The position numbers were made by a program, and so were the translations under genes. 64,000 nt of DNA, taken from Candidatus Gastranaerophilales bacterium HUM_1. Its GTDB lineage: Bacteria; Cyanobacteriota; Vampirovibrionia; Gastranaerophilales; Gastranaerophilaceae. Within the stretch, counting starts at the first letter, position 1. Each line of letters begins with the position of its first letter. The stretch lies in NCBI GenBank assembly GCA_002103105.1, contig DAAY01000005.1, positions 215,636 through 279,635 of the forward strand, written 5' to 3'. The notes beneath the pieces are model-generated. The model searched no databases and was not told the DNA's origin. It worked only from the letters and a program-made list of their open reading frames with translations. Below are positions 52,978-61,403 of the stretch, piece after piece.

Positions 52978-53355
52978 ATGAAAATCATCGTTAGACTATT
53001 CTTAATAATGTGTTTATTTTTTGCAACAATGTGTTCAAACATTGAAAATTTGTCGATTGATTTTTCTCCAGTAACAAATACCATTCAAGCTACTGATAAT
53101 AATAATACAATATACCAATCAGATACAAAAAGTGTAAAGTATTTAGTTTCATCTAATTACACAAATACAAATGTCATTTTTCAAAAGAAAGAAAATTCTA
53201 AGAAGATATTTTATGGATTTAAAAACATCATACCTCCAGAATCATCACAATTTTCACTTCTTCTTACATACATTTACAACAAATCATACTTACGAAAGAA
53301 TTTCGTATGTTTAAAGAGGTATTACCTCTCAGAAATATCTCCAAACGCACCATAA
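52978..53355 (+). CDS. Small exported protein, unknown function
   Basis: A 125-residue product follows the chosen ATG, which begins with a basic-hydrophobic signal (MKIIVRLFLIMCLFFATMCS). The frame also has an ATG six codons earlier. The mature part is polar, Asn/Thr/Ser-rich and ends in a basic, Tyr-rich tail. I see no domain. The six-base spacing to TATAAT favours the later start. Confidence 0.55.
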   Translation: MKIIVRLFLIMCLFFATMCSNIENLSIDFSPVTNTIQATDNNNTIYQSDTKSVKYLVSSNYTNTNVIFQKKENSKKIFYGFKNIIPPESSQFSLLLTYIYNKSYLRKNFVCLKRYYLSEISPNAP

Positions 53356-53438
53356 TAAGGTATTACACTTTTATTAAAAACCAATGAGATAATTGGTTAT
53401 ATTGTGTTATGGAAAAATTATTTAAAGGAGATAAAACA

Positions 53439-53591
53439 ATGGAACATGAAATGATTAGTAGCGAAAATACAAAATTACACGAAAATTCACATCCAACATT
53501 TGAAAATTCTGGAACAGGAGTTTTAGGTTCAATAGGGTTCATAGCTCTAATGCTAATAATTATGACATTAATTTCAATTTATATGAAATAA
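53439..53591 (+). CDS. 50-residue single-pass membrane protein
   Basis: An acidic-polar N-terminus (EHEMISSENTKLHENSHP) precedes one hydrophobic helix (GSIGFIALMLIIMTLISIYM). A strong AAAGGAG lies eight bases before the ATG at 53439, so this start is preferred over one ten codons upstream. A strong terminator follows at once. The good ribosome site and terminator make it a real gene. Function unknown. Confidence 0.7.
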   Translation: MEHEMISSENTKLHENSHPTFENSGTGVLGSIGFIALMLIIMTLISIYMK

Positions 53592-53610
53592 AATACTACA
53601 ATAACCACAC

Positions 53611-53650
53611 AAAAATCGGATAGAATATTTTTCTATCCGATTTCTTTTTA
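53611..53650. terminator. Bidirectional terminator
   Basis: AAAAATCGGATAGAA / TTCTATCCGATTT stem followed by TCTTTTT, between the small membrane protein and the convergent glycosyltransferase-like gene. Confidence 0.85.
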
Positions 53651-53673
53651 CATATTTTGAATTTATTGCAAGA

Positions 53674-56193
53674 CTAAGCAACTTTTGTTTGTGCAGGAGC
53701 TTTCTTTTTTTGAAGAAGCATATAAGCACCACCAGCAATTGCTAAGCCTCCAACAACGACAGCAAGAACGACTTTTAGTGGTTTTGACTTCGTATGTTTC
53801 ATCATTTCTTCAGCCTGTTCAATGTATTCACCAAATTTACCTTGAACCTTACGCATTGGATTTTTATTACGAGCTTCCCAGCCTTTATCTACTTCTAAAA
53901 TATCATCTAAGTAGCATCTATTAGCACTCTTCCCGAAGTTATATTCCCCGTTATTGTGCCAATCCACACGCTCTTCAATATTTTTCTTAGATTTTGCAAT
54001 ATAAGAAGGTCTGTCATTAGAATATTCATAAATCATAGATTTAAAGATATCACCAACTTGCTCAGCTTGGTGATTTACCCTAGCTTCATCAATTTCTTTT
54101 GGAGAATTTGCCCAAGACAAACCAAATCTTTCTGGTCTTAATTCAACAGCATCCCTTGTTAAGAAACCATTCTTTGGATTTGTATAATCGACAGGACCAC
54201 CTGTTGCAGTAGTACCATAAGGAGTACCAGCGATTTTACATTCAATTGGAGTTATACCATACATTTCTCGACGAGAAGTAAATAAACCATAATGAGCAGC
54301 ACCTACCAATCTGTTAGGAGTAAACCCATCAACATACATAATATTATGTTTATATGCTCCACCATCAAGTTTTCCAATTTCTTCTAAATCTCTAACGATT
54401 GCCTTATAGTCATCAGCATCCTTATTCCAAGGACCAGCACCAAGAAGAACTTTAACTTTTTGCTTCATTTCTTTTGGTACAGATTCATCTTTTAAGAAGT
54501 TTAAAAATCCTTTTGTAGAAATAGGAAAACCTTTTTGTTCATCAGGTCTGCCAAATCCAAATACAAGAATATCTCCTTCTCTAATTGGAGATAAATAACC
54601 TTTAACATTATGACCGTCAGCAATTTGACCTTCGTTAAAGAATAATTTATTTAATTCTGCTTGACCTTTTTCACCAGCTTCCCATATCAAATTAGTTAGC
54701 CATTTTGCGTTTTTATTTTTAGCCGCAATAACTTCATCTATATTTGAACCATTATATTCAAAAGTTGTAAATCCGGCCTTAGCATCAGATAAACCATTAT
54801 TACCACGGCCAAAATTTGCAGTAGGGTCATTCAATCTTAAATTTGCAGGAGTAACACCATTACCAACAGATTTTGTTTGAATTCTTGCAAAATCATCAGT
54901 CAAGAATTTGGCTGCATCAGGAGTTTCTTGACTTTTCATTTCCTTGTCAAAAGTATGAGAAACAGTTCCTTCTGAAATATTTTCAGGATTAGCTTCTACC
55001 GCAGAAATACCTGTTTTTAAAATATTATACATTCCTGAGCCATCTCTAAATGGAGCTAAGTATGGATCAACAATTGTTGAAACAATTTGTCTTTCTCTAT
55101 CTGATAAAGCAGCCATACCTTGTTCTTTAGCTTTTCTCAATAATTCAAAATCAGGCATTGCTTTCAACGCAGCAGCATCCGCTTCATCTCCAACAACAGA
55201 AATAAACTTCATTGGGTCATTAGTCAACCCTTGATAATTTCTACCAGTGTTATGATCAATGATATGAACTTTTACACCATTTACATCCGTTTTACCATTT
55301 GCTGAACGATTAGCAACATGAACACCATAAGTATGTGCAACTCTATCATGAGCTAAAACACTTGCAGGGTCATAAAAACCAAATTCTGGAGTATTCATCT
55401 TTGAATGAAGTAAATCAGCTTGAACTCTCATCCAATCAGAATTCACAATTTCAGCTTCAAACGGAACATTACCCCAACAATCATATGAATATGGTTTTGA
55501 AGCTTTCGCCAAATCTGAAGTGTAAACAAAGTAATGAGGTTGACCTTTCAATTTATTATAGCTAGGGTTATGTTCAGAAATTTTTAATAATCTATAAGGA
55601 ATTGTATCAAGTTCTCCTAAAACACTTGATGAAGGGCGTTTAACTTCTCCTGCAACACTTGTTGGTTCTAAAATACAATATCTAGATTTCGCATCTTTTC
55701 CATTTCCGTTAGGACGACTTTGAATAACATAACTTAATTCATCTGTTTTTAAACCTAATTTTTTAGCAACAGCAGCTAAATCTTCACCTACTTCAGCACT
55801 ATAAAAAGCACTATTAGGCATTTCATCTGGTAATTTTGCAACACCAGCTGGGAAATCTTCTTTTCTATGAATCAAAAATTTGTAACCACCTTTTGGATTA
55901 TTATGTTCCCAAAATGGCATGAAACTTCTTGCATCCATATTTTCATGTTTACGCATGCTCTCTACAATTTCATAACCAACACAACCTTCTCCACCTTGAG
56001 AAGTTTCAGCTAACCCTAAACCATTGTTTTCTGGAGTTAAAGAAGCCAACTGATTGATATTCTTCCCAGTGAAAGAAAGTTTAACAATATTTGATATTCC
56101 TACCGAAGGATTCACTGGTTTTGAAACAGTATTGACGTTTTGTCTTGAATTAACAGACTTTTGAGTATAACTACTTACATAATCTACACGCAT
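53674..56193 (-). CDS. Membrane-tethered glycogen/starch-synthase-like glycosyltransferase (GT5-like)
   Basis: This 839-residue protein is far longer than usual GlgA (about 480). It lacks a signal peptide; its N-terminus carries a short FTGK motif seen in proteins of this lineage. The C-terminal GT-B half is recognisable: ILVFGFGRPDEQKGFPIS corresponds to the family's RLxxQKG, and FTSRREMYGITPIECKIAGTPYG..ATGG to its SRFEPCGLTQLEAM...ATGG. The usual EPCGL core is altered to REMYGI. A central insertion of several hundred residues separates the halves. A hydrophobic segment near the end (VVLAVVVGGLAIAGGAYMLL) and a KKK tail tether it to the membrane. Activity and acceptor are uncertain. Confidence 0.75.
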   Translation of the reverse strand: MRVDYVSSYTQKSVNSRQNVNTVSKPVNPSVGISNIVKLSFTGKNINQLASLTPENNGLGLAETSQGGEGCVGYEIVESMRKHENMDARSFMPFWEHNNPKGGYKFLIHRKEDFPAGVAKLPDEMPNSAFYSAEVGEDLAAVAKKLGLKTDELSYVIQSRPNGNGKDAKSRYCILEPTSVAGEVKRPSSSVLGELDTIPYRLLKISEHNPSYNKLKGQPHYFVYTSDLAKASKPYSYDCWGNVPFEAEIVNSDWMRVQADLLHSKMNTPEFGFYDPASVLAHDRVAHTYGVHVANRSANGKTDVNGVKVHIIDHNTGRNYQGLTNDPMKFISVVGDEADAAALKAMPDFELLRKAKEQGMAALSDRERQIVSTIVDPYLAPFRDGSGMYNILKTGISAVEANPENISEGTVSHTFDKEMKSQETPDAAKFLTDDFARIQTKSVGNGVTPANLRLNDPTANFGRGNNGLSDAKAGFTTFEYNGSNIDEVIAAKNKNAKWLTNLIWEAGEKGQAELNKLFFNEGQIADGHNVKGYLSPIREGDILVFGFGRPDEQKGFPISTKGFLNFLKDESVPKEMKQKVKVLLGAGPWNKDADDYKAIVRDLEEIGKLDGGAYKHNIMYVDGFTPNRLVGAAHYGLFTSRREMYGITPIECKIAGTPYGTTATGGPVDYTNPKNGFLTRDAVELRPERFGLSWANSPKEIDEARVNHQAEQVGDIFKSMIYEYSNDRPSYIAKSKKNIEERVDWHNNGEYNFGKSANRCYLDDILEVDKGWEARNKNPMRKVQGKFGEYIEQAEEMMKHTKSKPLKVVLAVVVGGLAIAGGAYMLLQKKKAPAQTKVA

Positions 56194-56292
56194 TTAATGT
56201 CCCCTAACTTTATTTAATTGTCCCCATCAAGATTATACAAAAACTGTAAAAATATTTTTAAATAGATAATGCAGGAAATATTAAGAAATTGT

Positions 56293-56329
56293 AACGAAAG
56301 AAGCCTTAAAATATAAGGCCTCTTTCGTC
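56293..56329 (-). terminator. Terminator of clpC
   Basis: ACGAAAGA...GCCTTA pairs with TAAGGC...TCTTTCGT directly past the stop; the minus-strand T run is weak. Confidence 0.6.
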
Positions 56330-56338
56330 AATTATAAA

Positions 56339-58861
56339 TTAATTTGTAGCCGTTTCTTCAGTTGGCTCTGCTTCTTTCTCTTTTTTAGCTCTTTTTGCTT
56401 TAGAAGCTTTGTCAAAAGTAATCTTTCCATCAACAAGAGAAACCTTGATTGTATCACCCTTGCCATATTTACCAGAAAGAATTTCTTCAGCTAGACTATC
56501 TTCCATTTTTCTTTGGATTAAACGTCTTAATGGTCTTGCACCATAAGCTTCAGAATATCCATTTTCTGCTAAGTAATCTTTTACTTCATCAGAAACATCA
56601 ATATTCAATTCTTTTTCTGCTAAACGTTTGAATAAATCTTTCAACATCAAATCAACAATTTGTCTGATTTCTTCTTTAGAAAGATGAGCAAATACAATTG
56701 TTTCATCTATTCTGTTCAAGAATTCAGGTCTGAAAGCTTTCTTCATTTCTTCAGAAACAGTATCTTTCAATTTTTCATATTTTGATTTTGATTCGTCTTC
56801 AGCAGTAGTAAAACCAAGTTTTGATGTATTTGTAATCATACTTGCACCAACGTTTGAAGTCATAATGATTACTGTATTTTTGAAACTGATGTGACGACCT
56901 TTTGAGTCTGTCAATCTACCATCATCCAATATTTGCAACATAATATTGAAAACATCTGGGTGAGCTTTTTCAATTTCGTCAAATAATACAACTGAATAAG
57001 GTTTCTTTCTTACAAGTTCAGACAAATGTCCACCATCGTCATATCCAACATATCCTGGAGGTGAACCGATAAGTTTTGCAGTTGAATGTTTTTCCATAAA
57101 TTCAGACATATCAACTCTTATCATGTTATCTTCTGATCCAAACATAGCTTCTGCTAATGCTTTTGCAAGTTCAGTTTTACCTACACCAGTAGGACCACAG
57201 AAGATAAAACTACCAATAGGTCTATTTGGAGATTTTAAACCTACTCTTGCACGTCTAATAGCTTTTGAAATTGCAACAATCGCATCATGCTGACCTATTA
57301 CTCTTTGATGTAAAGTGTCTTCTAATTTTAGAAGTCTTTCACTTTCGCCTTCTGTCAATTTAGTAACAGGAACACCAGTCATCATCGCAACAACCTCAGC
57401 TACATTTTCAGCCGTAACGGTTGGTTTATTTGCATCGTGTTCTTCTCTCCATTTAGCAGATACTTCACGAATTCTATCTCTCAAGTCTGCTTCATCATCT
57501 CTTAGTTGAGAAGCTGTTTCAAACTCTTGATTCCTAATTGCATCTTCTTTTTCTTTAATCAATGTTTTTAATTGTTTTTCAAGCTCTTTGCCTTCTGGAC
57601 ACATATTAGATGCTTTCAATCTAACTTTTGAACTTGCCTCATCGATTACGTCAATTGCTTTATCTGGCAAGAATCTATCGTTTACATATTTGCTAGATAA
57701 TTTAACAGCTGCAACAATTGCTTCATCTGAAATCACCAAATTGTGGTGTTCTTCATATTTAGGTTTCAAGCCTTTGATAATTTCAATAGATTCATCAATT
57801 GAAGGTTCATCAATTTGAACTGGTTGGAAACGACGTTCTAAAGCTGAATCTTTTTCAATATATTTTCTGTATTCATCAGAAGTTGTTGCACCAATAACTT
57901 GAATTTCACCTCTTGATAAAGCAGGCTTCAAGATATTTGCAGCATCAATAGCACCTTCAGCAGCACCAGCACCAATCAATGTGTGCATTTCGTCAATTAC
58001 AAGAATAATATTACCAGCTTGGCGAATTTCATCCATAATTTTTTTAAGACGTTCTTCAAATTCACCACGATATTTTGTACCTGCAACCAAAAGCCCCATA
58101 TCCAATTGAATAACTTTTTTGCCATCCAAAATATCTGGAACTTCAGCATTGACAATTCTTATAGCAAGACCTTCAGCAACAGCCGTTTTACCAACCCCAG
58201 GTTCACCAAGTAAAACTGGGTTATTTTTTGTACGTCTTGCAAGAATTTGAATTACACGTTCAATCTCTTTTTCTCGACCAACAACTGGGTCTAAACGCAA
58301 TTCTTGAGCCGCTAACGTTAAATCTCTACCAAATTCATCTAAACTTGGAGTTTTTGTTTTTCCACTTGATGAAGAACTTGAGCTTGAAGAACTTGAACCC
58401 GCACCACCAGCAGTAGTTTGAGGTTTTGATTCTCCTAACATTTTAATAACGTTACTTCTTACTTTATTTAAATCAACACCAAGATTTTCAAGAACTCTTG
58501 CGGCAACACCTTCACCTTCTCGGATTAAACCAAGCAACAAGTGTTCTGTACCAATATAGTTATGACCTAATTGTCTTGCTTCATCCCAAGAAAGTTCTAA
58601 AACTCTTTTAGCTCGTGGGGTGAAAGGAATTTCAACTGCTACAAAACCAGAGCCTCTACCGATAATTTTTTCAACTTCAGCTCTTGCATCCTTAAGGTTT
58701 ACCCCCATGGACTTTAGAGTTTTAGCAGCAACCCCAGTACCTTCGCCGATTAGACCTAACAAAACTTGTTCTGTTCCAACAAAATTATGACCTAATCTTC
58801 GAGCTTCTTCCTGAGCAAGCATTATTACTTTAATTGCTTTTTCTGTAAAACGTTCGAACAT
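56339..58861 (-). CDS. clpC: ATP-dependent Clp protease ATP-binding subunit ClpC
   Basis: This 840-residue AAA+ unfoldase has an N-terminal double Clp domain, a first ATPase with GEPGVGKT, a UVR-containing middle domain (LIKEKEDAIRNQEFETASQLRD), and a second ATPase with GPTGVGKT. It unfolds substrates for ClpP. The linker between the N-domain and first ATPase contains 11 consecutive serines, coded by mixed codons, which is not typical. The C-terminal tail is acidic and Lys-rich. The middle domain places it with ClpC of cyanobacteria and Firmicutes rather than ClpA/B. AGGAG precedes the ATG. Confidence 0.97.
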   Translation of the reverse strand: MFERFTEKAIKVIMLAQEEARRLGHNFVGTEQVLLGLIGEGTGVAAKTLKSMGVNLKDARAEVEKIIGRGSGFVAVEIPFTPRAKRVLELSWDEARQLGHNYIGTEHLLLGLIREGEGVAARVLENLGVDLNKVRSNVIKMLGESKPQTTAGGAGSSSSSSSSSSSGKTKTPSLDEFGRDLTLAAQELRLDPVVGREKEIERVIQILARRTKNNPVLLGEPGVGKTAVAEGLAIRIVNAEVPDILDGKKVIQLDMGLLVAGTKYRGEFEERLKKIMDEIRQAGNIILVIDEMHTLIGAGAAEGAIDAANILKPALSRGEIQVIGATTSDEYRKYIEKDSALERRFQPVQIDEPSIDESIEIIKGLKPKYEEHHNLVISDEAIVAAVKLSSKYVNDRFLPDKAIDVIDEASSKVRLKASNMCPEGKELEKQLKTLIKEKEDAIRNQEFETASQLRDDEADLRDRIREVSAKWREEHDANKPTVTAENVAEVVAMMTGVPVTKLTEGESERLLKLEDTLHQRVIGQHDAIVAISKAIRRARVGLKSPNRPIGSFIFCGPTGVGKTELAKALAEAMFGSEDNMIRVDMSEFMEKHSTAKLIGSPPGYVGYDDGGHLSELVRKKPYSVVLFDEIEKAHPDVFNIMLQILDDGRLTDSKGRHISFKNTVIIMTSNVGASMITNTSKLGFTTAEDESKSKYEKLKDTVSEEMKKAFRPEFLNRIDETIVFAHLSKEEIRQIVDLMLKDLFKRLAEKELNIDVSDEVKDYLAENGYSEAYGARPLRRLIQRKMEDSLAEEILSGKYGKGDTIKVSLVDGKITFDKASKAKRAKKEKEAEPTEETATN

Positions 58862-58958
58862 TTTTTACTCCTATCTCTTCTTATAGAAAAATTATATACA
58901 AAAAACGAAAAAGTTTCAAGGTGTGAAAAGAATATTAAGCCTAATTTTAAAGTAAAAA

Positions 58959-59273
58959 TTATTTCAAACCTAAATCACGTAAAAAATGTTCATTATCAGA
59001 CAAATCAAATAATTTTGATTCTTCAAATGGATCAATTACATCTCCATATCGGAATAATTTGTCCATAATTTGATTATGAGAAGAATTTTCAGGATTAGAA
59101 AGGGCTAATTTTGTAAAATTCTTTACATCAGTTTTTCGCTCATACAAATTCAGAGCATGCTTTGAAAGATTTTTCAAAAAAGGATTCTCTGAATTTTGAA
59201 TAGGAGAAGACACGGAAGAATACTTATTCTCCGCATTTTGAGCCTTCAATTGTTGAGCTAACTTTTTAAACAT
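58959..59273 (-). CDS. Small lineage-specific protein
   Basis: From the ATG at 59273 the protein has 104 residues, helical and charged, without a signal or membrane segment. GGGAG at six bases supports this start over one 23 codons upstream. Segments such as NPFLKNLSKHALNLYERKTD have no match I recognise. It is divergent from serS. Confidence 0.65.
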   Translation of the reverse strand: MFKKLAQQLKAQNAENKYSSVSSPIQNSENPFLKNLSKHALNLYERKTDVKNFTKLALSNPENSSHNQIMDKLFRYGDVIDPFEESKLFDLSDNEHFLRDLGLK

Positions 59274-59426
59274 CACATCTCCCTTGACATCAATATTATA
59301 CATTATTATATGCGGATTGCAAATTTTTATCACCAAATACACGTATTTTTTAATTCCAATAGCTTGATTATAAAATATATTTAAACTAGAATGAAAGTGC
59401 TAATTGGTAACAGAAAAGAGGATAAG

Positions 59427-60692
59427 ATGCTTGATATTAAATTGATTAGAGAGAATCCTGAGAAGATTAATGAACTTTTAAAAAGAAGAAATCCAGATTT
59501 ATCAATAGACGAAGTTATTGCTATTGATGAAGAAAGAAGAAAAATTCAAACAAAGGCTGACGAATTAAGAGCAAAGAGAAAATCGGAATCCCAAAAAATC
59601 GGTTTAATGAAGAAAAACGGAGAAAATACCGATAAAATCCAAGAAGAAGTAAGAGTTCTTGGAGATGAAATTAAAGAATTTGAAGAAAAACAAACAGAAT
59701 TAGATGCAAAACAAAAAGATATTTTGTTGCACATCCCAAACATTCCAGATGAAACAACTCCAATTGGAGCATCTGATGCTGACAACGTAGAAGTTTACAA
59801 ATGGGGAGAACCAAGAAAATTTGATTTTGAATTCAAAGCTCATTGGGACTTGTGCGAAGAAAAGAATCTTGTAGATTTTGAACGAGGTGTTAAATTATCT
59901 CAAAGCAGATTTACTTTATACAGAGGAAAAGGCTCAAGATTAGAAAGAGCAATAATCAATTTCTTCCTTGACTATCACACAGAACAACAAGGTTACGAAG
60001 AAATTTTACCTCCATTTATGGCTAACTCTGCTACAATGACTGGAACAGGTCAACTTCCTAAATTCGCAGAAGATATGTACAAATGCGAAAATGAAGATTT
60101 GTATTTAATTCCAACAGCAGAAGTTCCAGTTACAAATATCTATTCTGGCGAAATTTTATCAGAAGATGATTTACCTAAATATATGACAGCTTATACACCA
60201 TGTTTTAGACGTGAAGCAGGATCAGCAGGTAAAGATACAAGAGGTTTAATCAGAGTTCACCAATTCAACAAGGTTGAACTTGTAAAACTTTGTACTCCAG
60301 AAACAAGTAAAGACGAACACGAAAAATTAACAGAAGATGCAGAAAAAATGTTACAACTTCTTGAACTTCCATACAGAAGAGAAGCCCTATCAACAGGAGA
60401 TATCGGTTTTTCAGCTAATAAATGTTGGGATTTGGAAGTTTGGATGCCTTCTTACAATGCTTATAAAGAAATCTCAAGTTGTTCAAACTACGGAGATTAC
60501 CAAGCAAGAAGAGCAAACATTCGTTATAAAGAAAAAGCAACAGGTAAAACAAGATTTGTTCACACAATTAATGGTTCTGGTCTTGCTGTTGGTAGAACAT
60601 TTGCAGCTATCGTTGAAAATTATCAACAAGCAGATGGAACAATTATCATTCCAGAAGTATTAAGAAAATACACTGGATTTGATAAAATTTAG
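59427..60692 (+). CDS. serS: Seryl-tRNA synthetase
   Basis: This 421-residue class II synthetase has an N-terminal antiparallel coiled coil that grips tRNA-Ser (about residues 30-100) and the motif 2 and 3 signatures (TPCFRREAGSAGKDTRGLIRVHQFNKVEL, and NGSGLAVGRTFAAIVEN). The ATG at 59427 is preferred because AGAGGAT is well placed and MLDIKLIREN is the family beginning; a longer frame opens 12 codons earlier. A terminator follows. Confidence 0.97.
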   Translation: MLDIKLIRENPEKINELLKRRNPDLSIDEVIAIDEERRKIQTKADELRAKRKSESQKIGLMKKNGENTDKIQEEVRVLGDEIKEFEEKQTELDAKQKDILLHIPNIPDETTPIGASDADNVEVYKWGEPRKFDFEFKAHWDLCEEKNLVDFERGVKLSQSRFTLYRGKGSRLERAIINFFLDYHTEQQGYEEILPPFMANSATMTGTGQLPKFAEDMYKCENEDLYLIPTAEVPVTNIYSGEILSEDDLPKYMTAYTPCFRREAGSAGKDTRGLIRVHQFNKVELVKLCTPETSKDEHEKLTEDAEKMLQLLELPYRREALSTGDIGFSANKCWDLEVWMPSYNAYKEISSCSNYGDYQARRANIRYKEKATGKTRFVHTINGSGLAVGRTFAAIVENYQQADGTIIIPEVLRKYTGFDKI

Positions 60693-60714
60693 GAAGATAT
60701 TTCTAATTAAACAA

Positions 60715-60750
60715 CAAAAAAAGAACGAGAATAAACTCGTTCTTTTTTTT
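60715..60750. terminator. Terminator after serS
   Basis: AAAAAAAGAACGAG / CTCGTTCTTTTTTT strong bidirectional hairpin between convergent genes. Confidence 0.9.
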
Positions 60751-60764
60751 ATATATTCGTTTTA

Positions 60765-61193
60765 TTATACACATTTTACAAATTTTGAAACTTTTGAATT
60801 TAAATCAGTTGCAAGAACTTCTGCTTGAGATGCTTTGGTTCTACCATTTTCAAGCATGTCTAGTTTTATCTTATCATTGCTCAAATCATCTGCAATGCCA
60901 ACCAATCGTTTCAAATAATTTGAAATAGTTTCATGTTTTCTCATTTCTATTTCAATCTTGCCTTCAATATAAGCTTTTAATCTATCTTGTTCTCTTGATT
61001 CATATGGATTATGAGTTCTGGTAATAGATGTCTGAATTGGAAAAGCATCCAGAGAACTAATACATTTGTTACAAGTAACAAAATCTTCTAGTTTAGCATT
61101 TTTCTTCAAAGTATTTATTATCAAATCATTAGCATTTGGGGTCATTTTAAAAGCTGTAAATCTTGGTGAATTCATATTATTTTGAACTTGCAT
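60765..61193 (-). CDS. Lineage-specific protein with FTAFK N-terminal motif
   Basis: From the ATG at 61193 the protein has 142 residues. AAAGGAG six bases upstream decides this start; the frame itself opens 34 codons earlier without a ribosome site. The N-terminus (PRFTAFK) resembles the FTGK motif of the GT5-like protein. The rest is helical and charged, with a CNKC pair and a KCV tail. Function unknown. Confidence 0.7.
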   Translation of the reverse strand: MQVQNNMNSPRFTAFKMTPNANDLIINTLKKNAKLEDFVTCNKCISSLDAFPIQTSITRTHNPYESREQDRLKAYIEGKIEIEMRKHETISNYLKRLVGIADDLSNDKIKLDMLENGRTKASQAEVLATDLNSKVSKFVKCV

Positions 61194-61403
61194 AATTTCT
61201 CCTTTTAGAGTTTCAAAACGTATAATCAAAAATTTTGATAGGGCATAATTATTATTTTTACAAAAATTTATATTACATAAGTAGCAATTTGTCAAATGTT
61301 TTGTTACTAAATTTTACAAACAAGAAGTTTTTGAATAATCTTTAAATATCTTGAACAATATGTTATAATTATAAATAGAATAGCATTTATAGGTAATAAA
61401 AAG

